A program made the position numbers and the translations under genes. Under the pieces are notes generated by a model. It did no database searches, was not told the DNA's origin, and saw only the letters and a list, made by a program, of their open reading frames with translations. Shown one piece after another: positions 1 through 9,227 of a stretch of DNA of 64,000 nucleotides (positions are counted from its first letter, which is position 1; every line of letters begins with the position of its first letter). Source of the stretch: an uncultured Bacilli bacterium (GTDB lineage Bacteria; Bacillota_I; Bacilli_A; RF39; UBA660); the NCBI GenBank assembly GCA_934095845.1, contig CAKOKS010000002.1:103572-167571 (forward strand), given 5' to 3'.

Positions 1-2
1 TA

Positions 3-269
3 AGTGGTTATAATAAAAATGTTTTATCTATTATATGGGCTGGTAATGATGAAAATAAAGATGTACCAAAGAGTTATTCTAAAACTATTAAAGATATTTG
101 GTTAAACTCTGTTAATGCTTATACTGAAGATATTATAGATGATGAATGGTATACCAAACCTGATAATGTAATAGCAATTCCAATGAATCCTAAAACTGGT
201 AAATATGATGTTAAATCAAAAGAGTTATTTTATTTCGTTGATGGAACACAGAGTCCTTATATAAATTAA
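3..269 (+). CDS. C-terminal fragment of a class A penicillin-binding protein (partial)
   Basis: An open frame enters from the left edge and ends at TAA 267-269, giving 88 residues with no start in the window. The segment WAGNDENKDVP and the ending YFVDGTQSPYIN resemble the distal transpeptidase end of class A PBPs, which cross-link peptidoglycan outside the membrane. No catalytic motif lies in this fragment, so the family call rests on tail similarity alone. It converges on the noc operon, with a shared hairpin terminator between them. Confidence 0.55.
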   Translation, partial: SGYNKNVLSIIWAGNDENKDVPKSYSKTIKDIWLNSVNAYTEDIIDDEWYTKPDNVIAIPMNPKTGKYDVKSKELFYFVDGTQSPYIN

Positions 270-297
270 AAAACGACAACTATTGCTTGTCGTTTTT
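269..297. terminator. Bidirectional intrinsic terminator
   Basis: An 11-bp stem (AAAAACGACAA paired with TTGTCGTTTTT) with a 7-nt loop is flanked by A and T runs, so it can terminate transcription from both sides. It overlaps the last codons of noc. Confidence 0.8.
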
Positions 298-1398
298 GTC
301 CACTTTAATAACTATTTGATATATATCTCCAAAATCAAATTCTTCAAATTTTACTTTTTGTTTTCTTTTATTTGCAAGACCAATTATTTTCTTTAATTCA
401 CTTTCAATTTCTTCACTTGTATCAACAACTGGTTCATGATAAGTAACAACTGGTGTTTCTTCCTTCTTAACTTCTTCAGGTTGTTCCTCTTCTTCATCAA
501 TATCTATTACATCTAAATCTTCAAGCAACGGATTTGTTAGTGATTCATTTCTAAATGGATTTATTATCATTGATGGATCAGGATTCATATTTACAGTTTC
601 ATTTTCTAAGTTGTTGAAAAATAATGACTTTTTAACATTATTTTTATTAGAAAAATCACTTGTATATGAATAATTAGCTTCTTCTTCATTAACTGGTTCA
701 ATATCATTAGAATTATTTATTATATTATTAACATTAACATCTATTTGGCTGTTAGCGTTTATTCCACCAGTTACGTTAGAATTTTTTTGATAACTCATTA
801 GTATTTCTTGAATTTCATCATCAAGCCTTTTAACAGTCCATCTTTCATTAATGATTCTATTTAATAGCTCAACTTGTTTTAATTTATCAGTTACTTTAAG
901 TAAGCTTCTTGCATGTCTTTCACTTATTTTTTCTTTCATTAAGGCATCTTGAACTTGAGGATCAAGACTTAATAATCTTATTTTATTAGCAAGTGTAGAT
1001 TGGCTAGTTCCAAGTCTTTTTGCTAATTGATCTTGAGTTACATATTTACGATCTAAAAGCTTTTTATATGATTTTGCTTCTTCTATTGCTGATAAGTTTC
1101 TTCTATGTGTATTTTCAATAATAGCAACTTCGGCTGATTCATTATCATCTAAATCAGTTATTATAGCAGGAACAGATGTAAGTCCAGCAAGTTCAGCAGC
1201 TTTAAATCTTCTTTCTCCAGCAATTATTTCAAATTTGTTACCTACTCTTCTTAATACTAAAGGTTGGATAATTCCATGTTCCTTTATTGATTGAGCTAAT
1301 TCATCTAAGCCTTCTTCAGAAAATACAAGTCTTGGTTGAAATCTATTTGGTATTATTTCATCCATATTTATTAATTGTATTTGAGATTCCATTTTCAT
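280..1398 (-). CDS. noc: Nucleoid occlusion protein Noc (ParB family CTPase)
   Basis: ParB/Noc-family DNA clamp. The N-terminal domain has NRFQPR, the CTP-binding GERRFKA motif and HRRNLSAIEEA. A central helix-turn-helix follows (SQSTLANKIRLLSL, then ISERHARSLL), and a C-terminal dimerisation segment ends the protein. The helix-turn-helix carries Gln, Lys and Arg at the positions where Noc differs from Spo0J/ParB, and the gene lies beside rsmG as noc does in Bacillus, so Noc is preferred over ParB. Between about residues 205 and 330 is a long Asn- and acid-rich linker, which makes the protein about 90 residues longer than B. subtilis Noc. I see no N-terminal amphipathic membrane helix like that of B. 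subtilis. ATG 1398 is preferred because the upstream in-frame GTG at 1407 belongs to the GGTGA ribosome binding site. Confidence 0.88.
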   Translation of the reverse strand: MKMESQIQLINMDEIIPNRFQPRLVFSEEGLDELAQSIKEHGIIQPLVLRRVGNKFEIIAGERRFKAAELAGLTSVPAIITDLDDNESAEVAIIENTHRRNLSAIEEAKSYKKLLDRKYVTQDQLAKRLGTSQSTLANKIRLLSLDPQVQDALMKEKISERHARSLLKVTDKLKQVELLNRIINERWTVKRLDDEIQEILMSYQKNSNVTGGINANSQIDVNVNNIINNSNDIEPVNEEEANYSYTSDFSNKNNVKKSLFFNNLENETVNMNPDPSMIINPFRNESLTNPLLEDLDVIDIDEEEEQPEEVKKEETPVVTYHEPVVDTSEEIESELKKIIGLANKRKQKVKFEEFDFGDIYQIVIKVDKNDKQ

Positions 1399-1437
1399 TC
1401 TATTCACCGTACCAACCTATTTTATTCTATATTTATA

Positions 1438-2160
1438 TTACTTTATTTTTGTCTTTTTTTCAACTATTCTTTTTATTTGTGAATAATTTCTAGGATACTT
1501 ATTTGGAGTTTCACTTACCTTTTCAATTAATATTATATTACGTGTAGAATTTTCTTTAATTAGTTCATAATTAAAGATATTTTTTATATTTCCACCAAGA
1601 ATTTTTATTATTTCTTTTGATCTATTTAATTCATCATCAATTTTACCTTTTAAAGGAATAAAGTAACCTCCTATTTTTAAGAAAGGTATACTTAATTCAG
1701 ATAAAATTTCTAAATCACTTACGGCACGTGAAGTTACCACATCAAATTTTTGTCTTTCATAATTTATATACTCTTCTGCTCTTTCATGAACTGTTTTTAT
1801 ATTTTTTATGTTTATTTTTTCAGCTAATAACTCTAAAAATTTTAATTTTTTATTATTAGAATCAAGTAATGTAACTTCTACTTCTGGATGCATTATTGCT
1901 AAAATCATACCTGGGAATCCTGCTCCAGTTCCAATATCTAAAATACGTTTGGTATTTTTAAAATCAAAATAATGCTCTAACATTAAAGAATCAAAAAAGT
2001 GTTTTAAAAGAATACTTTCATAGTCTTTAATTGCTGTTAAATTAGTATGTTCATTATACTCAATTAAAAAATTTATATAAGTATCAAATTTGTTCATAGT
2101 CTCTTCTGTTATATTAATACCTAGTTTTTTAGTTTCTTCAATAAATTCTTCTCTATTCAT
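1438..2160 (-). CDS. rsmG: 16S rRNA (guanine-527 N7)-methyltransferase RsmG
   Basis: 240 residues, the normal family length. The SAM-binding motif LDIGTGAGFPGM is followed by VTLLDSNNKKLKFL and VTSRAVSDLEIL, typical of RsmG (GidB). It methylates G527 of 16S rRNA; loss of the enzyme gives low-level streptomycin resistance in other bacteria. It overlaps the end of mnmG by 8 bases, so the two are translationally coupled. AAGGAT stands upstream of the ATG. The order mnmE-mnmG-rsmG-noc matches Bacillus. Confidence 0.95.
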   Translation of the reverse strand: MNREEFIEETKKLGINITEETMNKFDTYINFLIEYNEHTNLTAIKDYESILLKHFFDSLMLEHYFDFKNTKRILDIGTGAGFPGMILAIMHPEVEVTLLDSNNKKLKFLELLAEKINIKNIKTVHERAEEYINYERQKFDVVTSRAVSDLEILSELSIPFLKIGGYFIPLKGKIDDELNRSKEIIKILGGNIKNIFNYELIKENSTRNIILIEKVSETPNKYPRNYSQIKRIVEKKTKIK

Positions 2161-4027
2161 TATTAGAATCCTTACTATAATGTTTTTTTAAATATACAGA
2201 TAAAACTGATATATCAGTTAAATTTACTCCACTAATTCTAGTAGCTTGTGCTAAAGTTTGAGGGCGCACTTGTTTTAATTTTTGTTTTGCTTCACTGGCA
2301 ATATTAGAAACTAAATCATAGTTAATATCTTCAGGAATTTGTTTAGTTTCAAGCTTTAACATGTGTTCTATTTCACGATTTGTTTTTTCAATATATCCTT
2401 CATATTTTATTTCAATTTCAACTACTTCTAGTATTTCTTTATCATATTCTTTTGATAAATATGGAACTAAGTCATTAATTTTTATTTGAGGTCTTTTAAG
2501 TAATAAATATCCACTTATACCTGTATCAAGTGATTCAACATTTAAGTGATTTTTTATCTCTTCAGTAATATTTTTATTATTTATTTTTAAAGTTTTTAAT
2601 TCATTTATTAATGATTCAATGTTTTTTTCTTTTTCTAATAAATTATTATATTGTTCATCTGTTACTGAACCATATTTATATCCTATTCTTCTTAATCTTA
2701 AATCAGCATTATCATGTCTTAAAACTAATCTATATTCGGCACGACTTGTTAATAATCTATAAGGTTCTTTTGTTCCCTTTGTTACTAAGTCGTCAATTAA
2801 TACGCCGATATAAGCTTCGTTTCTTTTTAAAATTAATGGTTCTTCACCTTTAACCTTTTGACTAGCATTAATTCCAGCAATTAAACCTTGCCCAGCTGCT
2901 TCTTCATAACCACTTGTTCCATTAATTTGTCCAGCTGTAAATAAATTATTAATTATTTTAGATTCTAGGGATGGTTTCATTTGTAATGGATTAATGGCAT
3001 CATATTCAATTGCATAAGCATATTTTAATATCTTAGCATTTTCTAATCCTTTTAAACTATGTACCATTTTTTCTTGAACATCTATTGGCATAGATGTAGA
3101 AAATCCTTGTAAATAAAGATCTGGATAATAATCACTTTCTGGTTCTAGAAATAATTGATGTCTTTCTTTATCTTTAAATCTAACTACTTTATCTTCAATA
3201 CTAGGACAATATCTAGGACCAATTCCTTCTGCATATCCTCCATACATAGCTGATTTATCTAAATTATCTTTTATAATTTTATGAGTTTCTTCATTAGTAT
3301 AAACTAAATAACATTTTCTTTGTTTTTTAGGGTCATAGTCAGGTTTTCTATCAAATGAGAAAGAAAGTAATTCATCATCGCCTAATTCTTCTGTTAATAC
3401 TGAATAATCTACTGTATTTGGATCAATTCTTTGAGGAGTTCCAGTTTTTAGTCTTTGTATTTCTAAACCTAAAGATCTTAATTTATCTGATAAATGTTTA
3501 CTACTTGTTTCTCCATGAGGTCCTTCATATTTAAAAGTTGAACCGACAAGTATTTTACTCTTTAGATATGTACCAGTAGTTAAAACTAAACTTTTACAAT
3601 AATATTCATTTTTTGATTCACATATTATCCCTTTAATTGTGTTATTTTCGACAATTAAGTCTTCTACCATTTCTTCTATAATGTCTAAATTTTCAATTTT
3701 ATTTAACTCTTCTTTCATATTTTTAGGATAAGTTATTTTATCTCCTTGAGCACGTAGACTTTTAACAGCTGGACCTTTTCCTGAATTTAACATTTTTATT
3801 TGTAAATGTGATTTATCTGCAACACGACCCATAAGTCCACCTAAGGCATCTATTTCTCTTACAACTATTCCCTTGGCTGTTCCACCTATACTTGGATTAC
3901 ATGGCATATCAGCAATATTATTCATATTTGAAGTTATTAAAGCAGTGTGCATTCCACATCTTGCTGCAGAGGCAGCTGCTTCGCATCCAGCATGTCCTCC
4001 TCCAACAACTATTACATCATAGTTCAT
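2153..4027 (-). CDS. mnmG: tRNA uridine-34 5-carboxymethylaminomethyl modification enzyme MnmG
   Basis: 624 residues, full length. The N-terminal FAD-binding motif VGGGHAGCEAA and the conserved NPSIGGTAKG and RPQTLAQATRISGV segments identify MnmG (GidA). With MnmE it installs the cmnm5 group on wobble U34 of tRNAs that read NNA/NNG codons, using FAD, methylene-THF and glycine. It lies 12 bases after mnmE and overlaps rsmG. AGGAAGTG is the ribosome binding site. Confidence 0.97.
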   Translation of the reverse strand: MNYDVIVVGGGHAGCEAAASAARCGMHTALITSNMNNIADMPCNPSIGGTAKGIVVREIDALGGLMGRVADKSHLQIKMLNSGKGPAVKSLRAQGDKITYPKNMKEELNKIENLDIIEEMVEDLIVENNTIKGIICESKNEYYCKSLVLTTGTYLKSKILVGSTFKYEGPHGETSSKHLSDKLRSLGLEIQRLKTGTPQRIDPNTVDYSVLTEELGDDELLSFSFDRKPDYDPKKQRKCYLVYTNEETHKIIKDNLDKSAMYGGYAEGIGPRYCPSIEDKVVRFKDKERHQLFLEPESDYYPDLYLQGFSTSMPIDVQEKMVHSLKGLENAKILKYAYAIEYDAINPLQMKPSLESKIINNLFTAGQINGTSGYEEAAGQGLIAGINASQKVKGEEPLILKRNEAYIGVLIDDLVTKGTKEPYRLLTSRAEYRLVLRHDNADLRLRRIGYKYGSVTDEQYNNLLEKEKNIESLINELKTLKINNKNITEEIKNHLNVESLDTGISGYLLLKRPQIKINDLVPYLSKEYDKEILEVVEIEIKYEGYIEKTNREIEHMLKLETKQIPEDINYDLVSNIASEAKQKLKQVRPQTLAQATRISGVNLTDISVLSVYLKKHYSKDSNNE

Positions 4028-4039
4028 ATTTTCACTTCC

Positions 4040-5395
4040 TTATTTTCCTAAGCAAAATTTACTAAATAAAGTATCTAGTAATTCATCTTTATAAACGGCA
4101 CCTATAATTTCTCCTAAATAATTATAAGCATCATTTAAATCAACTGAAATCATTTCAAAAGGTATTTCATCTTTAATTGATTTAAGAGCATTTTCAATTG
4201 ATTCAAGTGATTTACGTGTTAATGCAATGTGTCTTGCATTTGATAGATAATTATAATTCTTACTTTCAATTTCATCAAGATTAAATAATTCAACAATTTT
4301 TCTTTTTAAACTATCTAATCCATTTTCATTTAATGTATTTCCATAACATATATCAAGTCCATTTAATAAATTTTCATCTATTTTTGAACTTAAATCATTT
4401 TTATTTATAAATACTATTTTTTTAGCTCTGATATCTTTATTTATTACTTCTAATTCTTCTTTATCTAGTGGTTCATTATTATTTAATACAAATATAACTA
4501 AATCAGCTTTTTCAAGTTCATCCATGCTTCTTTTAACACCTATTTGTTCAACTATATCACTGCTTTTTCTAATTCCTGCTGTATCTATAAGATTAAACTT
4601 TATTCCATTTATCAATATTGATGACTCAACTATATCTCTTGTAGTACCAGCAATATCAGTTACAATTGCTTTATTTTCATTTGTTAAATGATTTAATATA
4701 CTACTTTTACCAACATTTGGTTTACCTATAATAGCAACATCTATTCCATTTTTAACAATATTTATGCTTTCTGAATTCATTAGTAAATTATCTAAGTTTT
4801 TCTTTATTTCTTTTAGTTCATTTTCTAGTGATGAATAAGTTACTTCTGGATTATCTGCTTCTTCTGGATAATCATAGTTAACTTCAAGTTCTGCACTTAA
4901 ATTCACTATGCGTTCTCTTATATTTTTTATTATTTTAGATAAGTTACCTTCAACTTTATTCATTGCATATTTTCTTGATGCTTCACCTTCTGAAGAAATA
5001 AGTTCTTGAATTCCTTCAGCTTCTGTTAAATCTATTCTTCCATTTAAAAATGCTTTTTTAGTAAATTCTCCAGGAGTTGCAAGTCTACACCCAGCTTTTA
5101 TTAATAATTCTAAAACTTTATTAGTTGTTGATATTCCTCCATGACAATTAATTTCTACTACATCTTCTCTAGTAAAAGTCTTAGGAGCACGCATTACAGA
5201 TACTAAAACTTCATCAACAATATCATCCTTATCAACTATATAACCATAATGTATAGTATGAGTTTTAACATTTTCTAAATTTTTTCCTTTAAATATTTTA
5301 TTTGCAATTGAAATTACTTCTGGACCAGAACATCTAACTATTGAAATAGCCCCTACTCCTAAAGAAGTTGATATTGCACATATATTTTCATTCAA
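4040..5395 (-). CDS. mnmE: tRNA modification GTPase MnmE
   Basis: Partner of MnmG in wobble-uridine modification. The folate-binding N-terminal domain starts with CAISTSLGVGAISIVR. The GTPase domain follows with Walker A GKPNVGKSS, DTAG (IDTAGIR) and NKND. The C-terminus ends in CLGK, holding the conserved cysteine. The start is most likely TTG at 5393-5395, preceded at good spacing by GGTGGTGA; a longer frame from a TTG at 5410 would place the ribosome binding site inside the gene. That gives 451 residues. Confidence 0.95.
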   Translation of the reverse strand: MNENICAISTSLGVGAISIVRCSGPEVISIANKIFKGKNLENVKTHTIHYGYIVDKDDIVDEVLVSVMRAPKTFTREDVVEINCHGGISTTNKVLELLIKAGCRLATPGEFTKKAFLNGRIDLTEAEGIQELISSEGEASRKYAMNKVEGNLSKIIKNIRERIVNLSAELEVNYDYPEEADNPEVTYSSLENELKEIKKNLDNLLMNSESINIVKNGIDVAIIGKPNVGKSSILNHLTNENKAIVTDIAGTTRDIVESSILINGIKFNLIDTAGIRKSSDIVEQIGVKRSMDELEKADLVIFVLNNNEPLDKEELEVINKDIRAKKIVFINKNDLSSKIDENLLNGLDICYGNTLNENGLDSLKRKIVELFNLDEIESKNYNYLSNARHIALTRKSLESIENALKSIKDEIPFEMISVDLNDAYNYLGEIIGAVYKDELLDTLFSKFCLGK

Positions 5396-5445
5396 AATAA
5401 TCACCACCAATAAAAATACAACCCTATTTTATCACTATAAAGAGT

Positions 5446-5471
5446 AAAAAAAAAGAGAATTATTTATTCTC
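5446..5471 (-). terminator. Intrinsic terminator after khpB
   Basis: Read on the minus strand, GAGAAT and ATTCTC form a stem followed by a run of nine T. It separates rpmH-rnpA-yidC-khpB from mnmE-mnmG-rsmG-noc and overlaps the khpB stop. Confidence 0.7.
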
Positions 5472-6074
5472 CTTAGGTTTAATTACAACATGTCTTTCTG
5501 GTTCTTCACCCACAGATTCAGTATAAACATATTTATTATCAGATAATATATTATGTATTATTCTTCTCTCATATGAATTCATGTTTTCTAATTCTACTTC
5601 TTCTTTAGTATGTTCTACTTCACGAGCTAAATTTTTAGCAAGTCTTTCTAAGTATTTAACTTGTTTTTCTTTATAATTTTCTACATCTAGAATTAAGTAT
5701 GGATACATTCCAATTTCATTCATAACTACTTGTTTTACAATTGTTGTAAGTGCAGATAATGTAGCACCATTATGTCCAATAAGTATTTTATTATTATTAG
5801 AATACATTTTTACAGTAATTTGTTTTTCTCTTATTTTAGTTTCAAATGTTACTTCTAAACCCATGGAAGAAGTTATATTTTCAAGGTATTTTTTTATAAA
5901 TTCAACTATATCTGTTAATTTATAAACATACATTTTTATTACTTCTTTTTTTAAAAGACCAACTTTTTCTTTTTTAATTTTATAAAGAATATCACTTTCT
6001 TCTACATTTAGTGAATTAAGTGCATTTTCTTTTACTTCTTCTTCTGTTTTTCCTTCAAATACTTCAAATTTCAT
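5460..6074 (-). CDS. khpB: RNA-binding protein KhpB/Jag (Jag_N, KH, R3H)
   Basis: 204 residues. The N-terminal Jag_N segment starts MKFEVFEGKTEEEV. A KH domain spans about residues 65-145 with the GxxG-like IGHNGAT, and a C-terminal R3H domain contains SYERRIIHNIL. The family (SpoIIIJ-associated protein) binds RNA and in Firmicutes works with KhpA in cell-wall and division control. It sits directly after yidC (2-base gap), the usual arrangement. AGGA precedes the ATG. Confidence 0.93.
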   Translation of the reverse strand: MKFEVFEGKTEEEVKENALNSLNVEESDILYKIKKEKVGLLKKEVIKMYVYKLTDIVEFIKKYLENITSSMGLEVTFETKIREKQITVKMYSNNNKILIGHNGATLSALTTIVKQVVMNEIGMYPYLILDVENYKEKQVKYLERLAKNLAREVEHTKEEVELENMNSYERRIIHNILSDNKYVYTESVGEEPERHVVIKPKENK

Positions 6075-6076
6075 AA

Positions 6077-7006
6077 CTATCCTACTTTCTTAAATATTAT
6101 TGTTTGGAATACATTAAATGCATTTGTAACTACCCAATATAAAGCAATTGCTGATGGTAATTGAATAGATGCAATACCAATAAATACAGTCATAAATATC
6201 ATCATATATTTAGTTTGAATTCCACTTTCAGTTGTTACACTTGTTTGACTCATCGTCATTTTAAATGATAATGCTGTGAATAAAACTATTAAAACAATTA
6301 AGATTATGTAGAAATAATTACCTTCTTTTATTCCAACCAAAGGTGTTGTACCTAATTGAAATTTCCAAAAATAGTTTTCAAATATTGCTGGAACTCTGTT
6401 GATTGCTTCTAGGAAAGCAAAGAATAAAGGAAGTTGAATAAATGATACTAAGCAACTGCTTATTGGATTAACACTATATTTTTTATAAATATTTAATGTT
6501 TCTTGACTCTTTTGCATCATTGATTCTTGATCAGTTTTATCTTTATATTTCTTTTCTATTCTTTCAAGTTCAGGTTGAGCTTTCTTTAAATTTTCTTGTT
6601 GTCTTATTGTTTTTGCACTGAAAGGCATCATTATTAGACGAATAATTATACCGATAACCATTACAGATACACCATAGTTACCAAGTATTTTTCCTAAATT
6701 AATGATTACCCAGGCAAGTGGTCTAACAAATAATTGAACCCAAAGTCCATTATAAGCTTTTTTCTCATAAATTTTCATATTAGAACATTTTGGTAAATCA
6801 CTTAATTTAACATCCATATATTCTTCATACTTTTTATATTGTTCTAATATTTCTTCATTTTCTGGTAAACAAAGAATATTTGCCGATAAACTTTGACCAG
6901 TCTTTTCATCCATTACTCTTTTTTTATCTCCATCAACTAATTGTTTATTACATCCAGTTAATGTTAGAAGAATAATTGCTGCAATAACACATATTTTCTT
7001 TTTCAT
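6077..7006 (-). CDS. yidC: Membrane protein insertase YidC/SpoIIIJ (lipoprotein type)
   Basis: 309 residues. A lipoprotein signal ends LLTLTGC with Cys19 as the lipidation site. Five hydrophobic membrane segments follow, including the conserved VMVIGIIIRLIMMPF and the region with SCLVSFIQLPLFFAF. The protein inserts membrane proteins with or without SecYEG; in spore formers this paralogue is also called SpoIIIJ. The positively charged cytoplasmic hairpin (AKTIRQQENLKKAQPELERI) is present. The gene lies between rnpA and khpB as in other Bacilli. Confidence 0.94.
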   Translation of the reverse strand: MKKKICVIAAIILLTLTGCNKQLVDGDKKRVMDEKTGQSLSANILCLPENEEILEQYKKYEEYMDVKLSDLPKCSNMKIYEKKAYNGLWVQLFVRPLAWVIINLGKILGNYGVSVMVIGIIIRLIMMPFSAKTIRQQENLKKAQPELERIEKKYKDKTDQESMMQKSQETLNIYKKYSVNPISSCLVSFIQLPLFFAFLEAINRVPAIFENYFWKFQLGTTPLVGIKEGNYFYIILIVLIVLFTALSFKMTMSQTSVTTESGIQTKYMMIFMTVFIGIASIQLPSAIALYWVVTNAFNVFQTIIFKKVG

Positions 7007-7014
7007 ATTCTCTC

Positions 7015-7332
7015 CTATTTTAATGTCTTAATTAATTCATCATTTAAATTACTAAAAGATTCGTTAATTAATCCTTTTTTTATTATTATAATATAATCTT
7101 TACTATTTGAAAATAACTTTTTATTATTGTGAATTAATTCTCTCATAACTCTTTTAGCTCTATTTCTTGTAACTGCATTTCCTAATTTTTTAGAAACCGC
7201 TATTCCAAATCTAGAATAAGCTAAATCATTATCCTTATTATATATAATAAAATTTTTACTTTTTTTAAAAGGACAATTATGAATAATATATTCAAAGTCC
7301 TTATGTTCTTTAACTGTTTCATATTTTTTCAT
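7015..7332 (-). CDS. rnpA: Ribonuclease P protein component
   Basis: 105 residues from the ATG at 7332, which has GAGGAGGA upstream; a longer frame to 7377 lacks a plausible site. The signature NAVTRNRAKRVMREL is the conserved RNR motif that contacts RNase P RNA. It helps process the 5' ends of tRNA precursors. It stands between rpmH and yidC as in nearly all bacteria. Confidence 0.95.
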   Translation of the reverse strand: MKKYETVKEHKDFEYIIHNCPFKKSKNFIIYNKDNDLAYSRFGIAVSKKLGNAVTRNRAKRVMRELIHNNKKLFSNSKDYIIIIKKGLINESFSNLNDELIKTLK

Positions 7333-7365
7333 AACTATCCTCCTCAAAAATTTAATCATAATAGA

Positions 7366-7390
7366 ATAAAAAGCCACAAAAGTGGCTTAA
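7366..7390 (-). terminator. Intrinsic terminator or attenuator between rpmH and rnpA
   Basis: Stem AAGCCAC/GTGGCTT (7371-7377 with 7382-7388) with a 4-nt loop, followed on the minus strand by a T-rich tract. It would reduce read-through from rpmH into rnpA and help give more L34 than RnpA. Confidence 0.65.
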
Positions 7391-7394
7391 TTAA

Positions 7395-7517
7395 TTATCT
7401 ACTTAAAATTTTTCTTCCTTTTGCTCTTCTAGTTTTTAATATTTTAGAATTTTTACGTGCAAAGAATCCATGTTTTTTTGATTTTTTACGATTATTTGGT
7501 TGAAATGTTCTTTTCAT
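7395..7517 (-). CDS. rpmH: 50S ribosomal protein L34
   Basis: 40 residues: it starts [18 protein letters not shown] and continues with the conserved [23 protein letters not shown] precedes the ATG. It is the first gene of the minus-strand origin operon and is transcribed away from oriC. Confidence 0.97.
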   Translation of the reverse strand: MKRTFQPNNRKKSKKHGFFARKNSKILKTRRAKGRKILSR

Positions 7518-7550
7518 TGTTTTCCACCTCCACATCTCAAAAGCAAGGTT

Positions 7551-7579
7551 ATTATATAATAATAGAAATTAGAAGTCAA
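7551..7579 (-). promoter_or_regulatory. rpmH promoter
   Basis: On the minus strand, TTGACT (7574-7579) and TATAAT (7551-7556) are separated by exactly 17 bases, about 35 bases before the rpmH start. Confidence 0.8.
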
Positions 7580-7612
7580 TTATTTTTACGTATTTTTAGG
7601 TAAAAAACTTGG

Positions 7613-7796
7613 TTTTCAACTTTTCAACGTTGATTGTTAATAACTTTTTTTAACAATTGAAAACTTTTTTAATTAATTTGTTGAAACTGTTGAAAAGTCT
7701 ATTTTTTTACGTTATTATAGTATACGAATTGTTAATAAGTTTGTTAATAACGTGTTGAAAAAATTATTTTTTAATTTATTACTTTATTTTTCAACA
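7613..7796. other. oriC: oriC part 1: cluster of variant DnaA boxes upstream of dnaA
   Basis: The rpmH-dnaA interval (7518-7874) has no gene. It holds two repeated 9-mers related to the DnaA box TTATCCACA. TTATTAACA occurs on the minus strand at 7635-7643, 7730-7738 and 7742-7750. TTTTCAACA or one-off forms occur at 7613-7621, 7621-7629, 7679-7687, 7688-7696, 7753-7761 and 7788-7796. Strand polarity of genes switches here, as expected at an origin. I saw no perfect TTATCCACA in this interval. Confidence 0.75.
7690..7718 (+). promoter_or_regulatory. dnaA promoter overlapping DnaA boxes
   Basis: TTGAAA (7690-7695), 17 bases, TATTAT (7713-7718). The -35 element lies inside a TGTTGAAAA repeat, consistent with DnaA repressing its own gene. 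Confidence 0.6.
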
Positions 7797-7874
7797 AAAG
7801 TGATTTACAATTTACTTAGTTAGAAAAATCAAATATGAAAGTTGATTATTTTAATGGTAAAGCAGGGTGGTTAA

Positions 7875-9227
7875 ATGGATAAGGAAGGTTTTTGGAATAC
7901 TTTTTTAAATGTTCTTAGCAGTAAGTTAAATAATATTTCATTTAACACTTGGTTTAAGGATGCGGATATAATTAGTTTGGATAATCATACTTTAACTATA
8001 TGTGCTGCTAATAAATATAAAAAAGATTATATAAATAATTATTATGAAAACATTATTAAAGATGTTTTAAAAGAAGTAAGTAATGAAGAATATGATTTTG
8101 AAGTTATTTGCAAAGAAGATATAAAAGAAGAAGAGGTCATTATAGAAGAACCTATAATGGATATGCCTAAGTTTAAGAATAACAATTGTAGTAATTTGAA
8201 TCCAAATTATACATTTGATAATTTTGTTGTTGGTAATTCTAATAGATTAGCTCAAACAGTTGGCTTGTCAGTTGCTGAACAACCTGGAAAACTTTATAAT
8301 CCCTTATTTATATATGGAAAAAGTGGGTTAGGGAAGACACATTTAATGCATGCTATTGGTAATTTTGTTACTGATAACTCAAATAAATCGGTTTTATATG
8401 TTACAAGTGAGAGATTTATAACTGATTTTACTCAAATTAATAGAAAAGATGATAACAACTTAGATTTAATTGCTCATTTTAAAGAAAAATATCGAAGTGT
8501 AGATGTATTAATAATTGATGATATTCAATTTTTAGGTGGAGCTAATAAGACTCAAGATGAATTTTTTAACACATTTAATGAATTATATAGTTTAAATAAA
8601 CAGATAATAATATCATCGGATAGAAGTCCAGATGACTTAAAAGTACTGGAGGAACGTCTTAGAACAAGGTTTACTTGGGGGCTTACTGTTAATATAATGC
8701 CTCCAGATTATGAACTTCGTTTAAAAATTGTAAAAAATAAGATTGCCGGTCATGAAGTAAGTAAAATGATTGCTCCTGAAGTACTAGAGTATATTGCAAA
8801 TAACTGTGAAAACGATGTTAGACACTTAGAAGGTGCAATAAATAGGTTATATGCAGTAACAGCAATGTATTCACCTAAAGAAATTAATCTAGAATTTGCA
8901 AAAGATGCATTAAAAGATTATATAGGTTCTTCAGTATATATAACTAACAATGTTACTAAAATACAGAAAGCTGTTGCTGAATATTATGATTTAACAGTTG
9001 AATCATTAAAAAGTAAAAAAAGAACGGCAATTATAAATCATGCAAGGCAAGTAGCCATTTACTTATGTAAAATGACAACAGAGGAGACACTTGATAAAAT
9101 TGGTTTGGAATTTAATAGAGATCATGCTACTGTAATTCATGCTTGTGATAAGATAGCTGATAGTTTAAAACAAGATGATGAATTAAAAGAAGAAATTAAT
9201 AAAATAAAAGATAAAATCATGAATTAA
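7875..9227 (+). CDS. dnaA: Chromosomal replication initiator DnaA
   Basis: 450 residues, full length. Domain I spans about residues 1-75. The AAA+ domain has Walker A GKSGLGKTH and Walker B LIIDDIQFL. The C-terminal DNA-binding domain has DHATVIHACDKI, the DnaA signature that contacts the box. It melts oriC and loads the replicative helicase. GGGTGG precedes the ATG. It is flanked on both sides by DnaA-box clusters. Confidence 0.98.
   Translation: MDKEGFWNTFLNVLSSKLNNISFNTWFKDADIISLDNHTLTICAANKYKKDYINNYYENIIKDVLKEVSNEEYDFEVICKEDIKEEEVIIEEPIMDMPKFKNNNCSNLNPNYTFDNFVVGNSNRLAQTVGLSVAEQPGKLYNPLFIYGKSGLGKTHLMHAIGNFVTDNSNKSVLYVTSERFITDFTQINRKDDNNLDLIAHFKEKYRSVDVLIIDDIQFLGGANKTQDEFFNTFNELYSLNKQIIISSDRSPDDLKVLEERLRTRFTWGLTVNIMPPDYELRLKIVKNKIAGHEVSKMIAPEVLEYIANNCENDVRHLEGAINRLYAVTAMYSPKEINLEFAKDALKDYIGSSVYITNNVTKIQKAVAEYYDLTVESLKSKKRTAIINHARQVAIYLCKMTTEETLDKIGLEFNRDHATVIHACDKIADSLKQDDELKEEINKIKDKIMN

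Noticed and set aside
280..1398. Calling this gene parB/spo0J because of the parS array
   Set aside because: Helix-turn-helix residues, rsmG synteny and the NBS in dnaX all favour Noc; no parA gene is adjacent.
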